Below, piece after piece: positions 58,725 to 64,000 of a stretch of DNA of 64,000 nt. Positions within the stretch are counted from its first letter, which is position 1, and each line of letters starts with the position of its first letter. The notes under the pieces were generated by a model. That model did no database searches and was not told the origin of the DNA. It worked only from the letters and a program-made list of their open reading frames with translations. The stretch comes from Candidatus Gallacutalibacter stercoravium (GTDB lineage Bacteria; Bacillota; Clostridia; Oscillospirales; Acutalibacteraceae). The position numbers and the translations under genes were made by a program. Where the stretch lies: contig DVJE01000015.1 in NCBI GenBank assembly GCA_018716975.1, positions 1 to 64,000 of the forward strand. The letters are read 5' to 3'.

Positions 58725-59939
58725 TTATGTTTTTAAAATGACGGGATTCACGGTGCGGTCTAGCCCGCAGGGGAAAACCTTAGGCGTGGTTAAGTGGTAA
58801 AAATCGCTGGCCAGGCTTTCTAAGGCAAAGTGTTCATATTCTGGGGTGCTTGGGGAGTAGCGGCTGAGGATATCCTTTGGGTGCATGACGACGGGCAGAG
58901 AAGCAGTTGTGCGGGCCTTTCGCAAAATTTCACGCCCGCGCAGGTTGCACCCCAATACGCGCAAATAAGGCGGCGGCAGCTCAAGCCGCCGGCGATCCAG
59001 CCCCAATACAGCCCCTAATATTATACGCCGGATTCGCGCGTGTGTATACCGTTTGGTTTTAATTTTATCAATGGCGTCGGGTAGAGAACAAGCCTGGCGC
59101 ACAGCTGCGCAAATGCGGTTTTCCAGCCCTTCGCCAACATCGGGCAACAAAAGAAAATCCTGCGGCAACATAGCGCGCAAACGGAGCAGCACGCCGCGTT
59201 CCAACCGGGATAGGCAAGCGGGGGCGCGGCCGCTTGCATATTCCTCTTGCAAAATGCGAATGGTGTCTTGCGGCAAATAGGGTAGGGTAGATTTAAAATC
59301 AGCCGGCTGCGCAAGCAAACGCTGCCGCAACCAAGAGGCGCTGGCGTATTGGCCTTGCGGAGCAGCATCGTGGCCCGCACCGGCACGGGGAAGAGCGATA
59401 GGGGTGATGGAGGACCCCAACTGGCGAAGGGCTTTTAGATATTCCACACCCAAGATATCGTTGGCACGGCCCAGCGTGGAGGCCCGCTTCTGTCCTATTA
59501 GTTGGGCCACGGCCCGCTGCCTTGCGGCGGCAAAGGGCAGGCCTAAGGCCAACCCTTGCTGAATAAGCGGCTGCGCCTGGGGACTTATTACTGCTTGCGC
59601 AATTTGAGTAAGTAGAGAAATATCACCGCATTCGCTGCCAAAGCTCAAAGTTTGCACGCAACCCAAGGCGTTTGCCAAAAAGACGCCGCCGTAGGCAAAA
59701 CGATCGGCACTGGCGCACGCCCAAGAAAGCGGTAATTCTATCACTAGGTCGGCGCCGCCGGCCAGGGCGGCGCGCGCACGCGCCCACTTGTTAAGCAAGG
59801 CGGGCTCTCCGCGCTGCACAAAATTACCGCTCATAATGGCAACCACGTGGGTGGCACCCAGCGCGCGGGTTTGCGCGATATGATAGGCGTGCCCTGTATG
59901 AAAAGGATTATATTCGCAAATAATTGCAGAAATATGCAT
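58725..59939 (-). CDS. tmcAL: tRNA(Met) cytidine acetate ligase (YlbM family)
   Basis: This 404-residue nucleotidyltransferase-fold enzyme uses acetate and ATP to make N4-acetylcytidine at the wobble position of elongator tRNA-Met. The N-terminus ICEYNPFHTGHAYHI contains the HxGH adenylylation motif, followed by IMSGNFVQRGEPAL, and KRYTHARIRRIIL near residue 300 supplies basic RNA-contacting residues. All match TmcAL. It is divergent from ackA with a 138-nt gap, a common neighbourhood in Firmicutes. Confidence 0.93.
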   Translation of the reverse strand: MHISAIICEYNPFHTGHAYHIAQTRALGATHVVAIMSGNFVQRGEPALLNKWARARAALAGGADLVIELPLSWACASADRFAYGGVFLANALGCVQTLSFGSECGDISLLTQIAQAVISPQAQPLIQQGLALGLPFAAARQRAVAQLIGQKRASTLGRANDILGVEYLKALRQLGSSITPIALPRAGAGHDAAPQGQYASASWLRQRLLAQPADFKSTLPYLPQDTIRILQEEYASGRAPACLSRLERGVLLRLRAMLPQDFLLLPDVGEGLENRICAAVRQACSLPDAIDKIKTKRYTHARIRRIILGAVLGLDRRRLELPPPYLRVLGCNLRGREILRKARTTASLPVVMHPKDILSRYSPSTPEYEHFALESLASDFYHLTTPKVFPCGLDRTVNPVILKT

Positions 59940-59968
59940 TCTGGTCTCCTTTTTTCTGAGAGAACTCC

Positions 59969-59997
59969 TTGAATTTGTCAGATGAATGTACTATTAT
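59969..59997 (+). promoter_or_regulatory. Promoter of ackA
   Basis: TTGAAT (59969-59974) and TATTAT (59992-59997) are separated by exactly 17 bp. Transcription would start near 60004, about 74 nt before the ackA start. Confidence 0.65.
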
Positions 59998-60077
59998 ATA
60001 TTACGGTAAAGAAACGATGGATGCAAGATTCCGTTTGTTGGGGAGGCACCCACCGTATTTTTTTGGGAGGAAAGAGA

Positions 60078-61286
60078 ATGAAAGTTTTGGTCATCAACGC
60101 CGGCAGCTCTTCTCTGAAATACCAGTTAATTGATATGGACGGGGAACAGATGCTTGCCAAAGGGAACTGCGAACGCATTGGTATAAAAGGCGGGCGGTTT
60201 TCGCATAAAACAGCGGATGGAAGAGAAAAGAAAATAGAAGTGGATATGCCCAACCATACGGCGGCTTTTATGCAGGTAAAAGAAGCTTTGCTTGACGCTG
60301 AGGTTGGCGTTATCCATGAGTTAAGCGAGGTTTCGGCTATTGGCCACCGAATCGTGCAGGGCGGCCCGCTGTTTAGCAAGTCTGTTTTGGTGGACGAAGA
60401 GGTTATTAAAGGCATTGAAAGCTTGATTCCGCTGGCACCCTTACATAACAGCGCCCACGTGCAAGGCATCCGCGCTTGTATTGAGGTGTTTGGCAAAGAT
60501 GTGCCTCAAGTAGTGGTGTTCGACACGGCGTTTCATTCCACAATGCCCCCCAAGGCCTATATGTTTGCCGTGCCTTATGAATATTACGAAAAGTATAAGA
60601 TCCGCCGTTACGGTTTTCATGGCACGTCCCACCGTTATGTCAGTGCCCGGTGCGCTGAGCTGATGGGCAAAGACATCCGTGATACCAAAATTGTTACCTG
60701 CCATTTGGGCAACGGTTCTTCCATTGCGGCGGTAGATGGCGGCAAGGTTATCGATACTACCATGGGTCTAACGCCTTTAGACGGCTTTATGATGGGCACC
60801 CGATCCGGGACATTGGATCCCTCTGTGGTAACCTTTATCGCAGATAAAGAGCATCTTTCGCCCCATGATATGGATGAGCTGCTGAACAAAAAGTCGGGCA
60901 TGCTGGGTATTTCAGGCGTGTCTAGCGACGATAGAGATGTTTGCGCCGCTGCTGCTGCGGGCAACGAACGTGCAATTTTGGCCCACCAGATGCTGGAGTA
61001 CCAAATCACCAAGTTTATCGGCGCCTTTATCACCGCCCTGAAGGGGTGCGACGCCATTGTGTTCACCGCCGGTTTGGGTGAGAACCAGCCCAGCCACCGC
61101 CAAAATGTGTGCGACGCTCTAAGCGTTTTCGGCGTAAAGATTGATTCTGCTTTGAATGATGAATATGTGCACGGCAAGGAAGGAAAGATTTCCACACCGG
61201 ATTCTAAAATTGAAGTGTACGTCATCTGCACGGATGAAGAACTGGTGATCGCCCGCGATACCAAAGAGATTGTAGAAAAAATGTAA
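60078..61286 (+). CDS. ackA: Acetate kinase
   Basis: This 402-residue ASKHA-fold enzyme converts acetyl phosphate and ADP into acetate and ATP, the energy-yielding end of fermentation. The signature VINAGSSSLKYQLI begins at residue 4; FHGTSHRYVSARCAE, THHLGNGSS-like CHLGNGSSIAAVDGG and GLTPLDGFMMGTRSG follow. GGGAGG 7 nt before ATG 60078 rules out the longer frame from 59982. No pta gene is in view. A strong terminator follows. Confidence 0.97.
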   Translation: MKVLVINAGSSSLKYQLIDMDGEQMLAKGNCERIGIKGGRFSHKTADGREKKIEVDMPNHTAAFMQVKEALLDAEVGVIHELSEVSAIGHRIVQGGPLFSKSVLVDEEVIKGIESLIPLAPLHNSAHVQGIRACIEVFGKDVPQVVVFDTAFHSTMPPKAYMFAVPYEYYEKYKIRRYGFHGTSHRYVSARCAELMGKDIRDTKIVTCHLGNGSSIAAVDGGKVIDTTMGLTPLDGFMMGTRSGTLDPSVVTFIADKEHLSPHDMDELLNKKSGMLGISGVSSDDRDVCAAAAAGNERAILAHQMLEYQITKFIGAFITALKGCDAIVFTAGLGENQPSHRQNVCDALSVFGVKIDSALNDEYVHGKEGKISTPDSKIEVYVICTDEELVIARDTKEIVEKM

Positions 61287-61313
61287 TTTTGCTATCGGCT
61301 CGTCAGATAGTAG

Positions 61314-61354
61314 AAAAGGCCCGGCAATATCGAGAGGGATATTGCCGGGCCTTT
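61314..61354 (+). terminator. Terminator of ackA
   Basis: GGCCCGGCAATATC pairs perfectly with GATATTGCCGGGCC around a short GAGAGG-like loop, flanked by AAAA and TTT. It may also serve the convergent DUF378 gene. Confidence 0.85.
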
Positions 61355-61372
61355 GTGCACCTATAAAGGCGG

Positions 61373-61585
61373 TTACGACGTTTTGTGAACCACCACTTCA
61401 TTGTCGCGAAATAGAAGAGAAATACACCAAATGGCGCTGAGGCCAACCAACGTATAAATAATACGGCTTACAATTGCGCCTTGTCCGCCACAGAGCCATG
61501 CGACAATATCAAACTGGAAGATACCGACGGAACCCCAGTTGATACCACCGATAATCAGCAATATCAGGGCGATTTTGTCCAGCAT
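61373..61585 (-). CDS. DUF378 family small membrane protein
   Basis: This 70-residue protein has two membrane helices. The conserved LLIIGGINWGSVGIFQFDIVA and GQGAIVSRIIYTLVGLSAIW define DUF378 (YuzA-like). The frame extends to 61657, but AAAGGAGCG places the start at ATG 61585. Function is unknown. Confidence 0.88.
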   Translation of the reverse strand: MLDKIALILLIIGGINWGSVGIFQFDIVAWLCGGQGAIVSRIIYTLVGLSAIWCISLLFRDNEVVVHKTS

Positions 61586-62012
61586 GATAGCGCTCCTTTC
61601 TTTGGAATTCGTAAATAATAGCTTGCGGAAACCTCCGCTTGTGTTAGTTTGGCCCAAGTACGGGTGGATATGCGCTATACCGAAGGTTCCCTGTAAGAAA
61701 AAGCTGGCTAAACAAGTTCTTGTAAATGAAATTTAACACTGCAGCCGGAGAATATCATCGCATAGACGGAAGCAAGGCCTGCGGGATAGCGGAATAGGAA
61801 GATTTTTATGCAGTGCCCATGTTGTAAAGATGATAAAAGCCCAATGCACAAAGGCGCAGTGCGGGGGCAACGCTTTGAAATGAATTGGTTCCCAGAAGGA
61901 AAGCGCCTGCCCTCAAATTATAATCGATTGGCAGGCGATGTCACCGGCGGCACGCCATACAGCGATACCAAAGGGGCAGACGTAGCCTCCTCTTGGTCAG
62001 TGTCTTTCGTGC
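61586..62012. other. Intergenic region with a small possible gene
   Basis: The 222 nt before 61808 show no gene. A hairpin CGCCTGCC/GGCAGGCG with an 18-nt loop at about 61905-61940 could end adhE transcripts on the minus strand, where it is followed by a short T run; it overlaps the small forward ORF listed separately. Confidence 0.4.
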
Positions 62013-62077
62013 TTAGGCTTGATAGCATTCCTGGGGCAGGCCTTTGCCGTAATAGGCCATGGTATATAGTTCCTTGA
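61808..62077 (+). CDS. Possible small zinc-binding protein (DUF6487-like), maybe truncated
   Basis: An AGGAAG site 6 nt before ATG 61808 leads into MQCPCCKDDKSPMHKGAV followed by FEMNWFPEGKRLP, the pattern of short DUF6487 zinc-ribbon proteins (CPxC, Met-x-Lys-Gly, then W-x-PEG). After about residue 40 the sequence loses resemblance and the frame runs 65 nt into the convergent adhE gene. The start looks real. The C-terminus is either divergent or replaced after a deletion. Confidence 0.4.
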   Translation: MQCPCCKDDKSPMHKGAVRGQRFEMNWFPEGKRLPSNYNRLAGDVTGGTPYSDTKGADVASSWSVSFVLRLDSIPGAGLCRNRPWYIVP

Positions 62078-64000
62078 TTTCGCTGATGAGCGGGTAACGG
62101 GGATTCGCAGTGGTGCATTGATCCTCGTGGGCCGCTTCAGAGAGACGGTCTAGATTATCGAAAAAGACGTTTTCCGCAACGCCGCATTCCTGAATGGTGG
62201 CCGGCATATTTAGATCGCGCAGCAGGCAGCAAATCTCACGCAGCAGATTGTTCACGCTTTCGCCCACCGAGCTACCCGGCACGCCGATATATTGGGCCAC
62301 CCGTGCCAATTTGCGATCGGCGACAAAAGTTTCATATTTGGGCCAGGATGGGAACTTTGTAGGCTTGCAGGCGTTATATTGCATTACATACGGCAGAAGG
62401 ATAGCGTTCGCCCGGCCGTGGGGGATTTGATGGTATTCTCCGCCCAGCTTATGGGCCATGGAATGGTTTAACCCCAAAAAGGCGTTGCTAAAGGCCATAC
62501 CGGCGATGCAAGAAGCATTGTGCATTTTTTCGCGAGCCTCTACGTCGTTGGCACCATTTTGATAGGCGCGGCGCAGATATTCAAACACCATGCCGATGGC
62601 CTGTAGCGCTAAACCGTCTGTAAAGTCGCTTGCCATTACAGAAATATAGGCCTCCAGCGCGTGCGTCAGCACATCCAAACCGGTGTCGGCTGTAGGTTCT
62701 TTGGGCAAGCTGAGCACAAACTGCGGATCGATAATCGCCACATCGGGGCGCAAAGCGTAATCGGTCAGCGGATATTTGATGCCGCCCCTGTCCTGATCCG
62801 TCACAACAGAAAAGGCGGTTACCTCGGAGCCGGTTCCCGAAGTGGTAGGAATAGCCACCATCTTGGCCTTGGCGCCCAGCTTGGGGAACTTATACGCCCG
62901 CTTGCGGATATCCATGAATTTTAGCTTCATGTCGTCAAAGTCGGCCTCTGGGTGCTCGTAAAACAGCCACATACACTTGGCCGCATCTATGGCGGAACCG
63001 CCGCCCAGGGCTATGATAACATCGGGGGCAAAATCCCGCATGGCCTTGGCGCCCCGCATGACCGTTGCCACGCCGGGGTTGGGTTCTACGTCGGCGTAAA
63101 TTTCGGAGTGGCAATAGGAGGGCCGCTTGCGCAGGTAATAGAGGATGCGATCCACATACCCCAAACGTAGCATAGTGGGATCAGTAACGATAAAGGCCCG
63201 TTCAATGCCGTCCATTTTCTCTAGATATTGAATAGAGCCCTGTTCAAAATAAATTTTCGGCGGGATTTTAAACCACTGCATGTTCACTCTTCTTTTGGCA
63301 ATCCGTTTTTTGTTGATAAGATTAACAGATGATACGTTGGAGGTGGTGGAATTGTGCCCATAGGATCCGCAACCCAGGGTAAGCGAAGGAGTATTGGTGT
63401 TGTAGATATCCCCAATGGCGCCCTGGGAGGAGGGCGCATTAGAGATAACGCGCCCCACCTTCATCCTTTCTCCGTAGGCTTTGATAAGCTCATCGTTACC
63501 GCTGTGGATGACGGCGGAATGACCAAGTCCGCCCAGATTCAGCATTTCGGCGGCGGCCGCAAAGCCCTGTTGGGCATTATCCACAACAAAATAGGCCAAT
63601 ACAGGCGAGAGTTTTTCCTTTGAAAGAGGATATTCCGCAGAGGGCTTGGGCAGGCGGGCAATCAGAATTTTGGTGTTTTCCGGCGCAACTATGCCGCATT
63701 GGCTGGCTATCCAATGGGCCGATTTGCCTACGGCGGCGGGATTGACGCCGGCTCGATCGGGTGGGAAGAGATAGGCGCTTAGACGCTGGATTTCCTCTTG
63801 GTTTAAAAAACGGCAGCCGTTTTCTTGCATAATCCGCTCAAACTCTTGGGCAATATCCCTATCAACAATCACCGCTTGCTCCGATGCACAAATCATACCG
63901 TTGTCAAAAGTTTTAGAAATCATTAAATCGGTACAGGCCCGCTGTAGGTTGGCAGATTTTTCAATATAACAGGGCACGTTGCCGGGGCCTACGCCTAACG
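62013..64000 (-). CDS. adhE: Bifunctional acetaldehyde-CoA/alcohol dehydrogenase, 3' part
   Basis: The visible 662 codons lack the N-terminus, which lies beyond the window edge. The rest of the aldehyde dehydrogenase half includes the catalytic Cys in NGMICASEQAV and the linker. The C-terminal half is an iron-type alcohol dehydrogenase with GGGSAIDAAK, TTSGTGSEVTAFSVVTD and the metal-ligand histidines in LNHSMAHKLGGEYHQIPHG. Together they turn acetyl-CoA into ethanol with two NADH, balancing the acetate route through ackA. The family forms filaments (spirosomes). The frame is open to position 64000. Confidence 0.95.
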   Translation of the reverse strand, partial: LGVGPGNVPCYIEKSANLQRACTDLMISKTFDNGMICASEQAVIVDRDIAQEFERIMQENGCRFLNQEEIQRLSAYLFPPDRAGVNPAAVGKSAHWIASQCGIVAPENTKILIARLPKPSAEYPLSKEKLSPVLAYFVVDNAQQGFAAAAEMLNLGGLGHSAVIHSGNDELIKAYGERMKVGRVISNAPSSQGAIGDIYNTNTPSLTLGCGSYGHNSTTSNVSSVNLINKKRIAKRRVNMQWFKIPPKIYFEQGSIQYLEKMDGIERAFIVTDPTMLRLGYVDRILYYLRKRPSYCHSEIYADVEPNPGVATVMRGAKAMRDFAPDVIIALGGGSAIDAAKCMWLFYEHPEADFDDMKLKFMDIRKRAYKFPKLGAKAKMVAIPTTSGTGSEVTAFSVVTDQDRGGIKYPLTDYALRPDVAIIDPQFVLSLPKEPTADTGLDVLTHALEAYISVMASDFTDGLALQAIGMVFEYLRRAYQNGANDVEAREKMHNASCIAGMAFSNAFLGLNHSMAHKLGGEYHQIPHGRANAILLPYVMQYNACKPTKFPSWPKYETFVADRKLARVAQYIGVPGSSVGESVNNLLREICCLLRDLNMPATIQECGVAENVFFDNLDRLSEAAHEDQCTTANPRYPLISEIKELYTMAYYGKGLPQECYQA

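Noticed and set aside
1-64000. CRISPR arrays, tRNA or rRNA genes
   Set aside because: No regularly spaced repeats, cloverleaf-like sequences or rRNA segments were noticed by eye on either strand; a tRNAscan or Infernal run would be decisive.

Overview
The window looks like chromosome from a Gram-positive, endospore-forming, fermentative anaerobe of the class Clostridia, most likely Oscillospiraceae/Ruminococcaceae-like. The reasons are strong AGGAGG-type ribosome binding sites, spoIVA next to a sipL-like gene, acetate kinase and AdhE, many lipobox proteins with Ser/Glu-rich tails, and housekeeping loci (infC-rpmI-rplT, tmcAL). Assignment below class level is inference.

Layout. (1) 0.1-12.3 kb is a one-directional redox island. 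It holds flavodoxin-like proteins (three intact, one decayed), an iron-sulfur-flavoprotein-like FMN reductase, a flavin reductase, two aldo/keto reductases, a DUF4405 membrane protein, a DUF362 lipoprotein, a C39-type peptidase lipoprotein, a cupin, an esterase, a carboxymuconolactone-decarboxylase-fold protein and a permease. (2) 12.3-17.6 kb is a peptide-antibiotic-type module: an ABC-2 transporter operon on the minus strand and a divergent two-component system. The transporter operon ends in a lipoprotein gene cut off next to an IS256-family transposase fragment. (3) 18.1-20.6 kb is a short UvrA paralogue.

(4) 20.8-32.4 kb is the standout. One recognisable promoter is followed by eight tightly packed genes: a zinc-ribbon/Ser-Thr kinase/TM/Sel1-repeat protein, a zinc-ribbon/FHA protein, a membrane-anchored PP2C phosphatase, a secreted HtrA-like serine protease with a cytoplasmic FHA domain, a PrsW-type intramembrane protease with an FHA domain, a second zinc-ribbon kinase with RDD and FHA domains, a second PP2C, and an extracellular VWA domain joined through a membrane helix to an FHA domain. 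Two kinases, two phosphatases, five FHA readers, two proteases and one adhesion-type sensor in one operon suggest a self-contained phospho-signalling device that couples the cell surface to regulated proteolysis. I do not recognise it as a described system.

(5) 32.7-41.4 kb is a mixed region: a glycosidase-like protein of no family I can name, an IS200-like relic, an aldo/keto reductase, a MATE exporter, a zinc-binding protein, a patatin phospholipase and an orphan lipoprotein. (6) 41.4-50.3 kb carries infC-rpmI-rplT behind an L20-type leader, a second MATE exporter, a divergent HEAT-repeat/MarR pair, a methyltransferase, a pentapeptide-repeat protein, a HAD phosphatase and a Tet(M)-like translational GTPase. 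(7) 50.4-54.1 kb is an xpaC-telA-lemA-TPM operon. (8) 54.4-64 kb carries the spore-coat pair spoIVA/sipL, an uncharacterised sugar-epimerase-like protein, tmcAL, ackA, a DUF378 protein, a small zinc-binding fragment and the 3' part of adhE, which runs off the right edge. I saw no tRNA, rRNA or CRISPR array.
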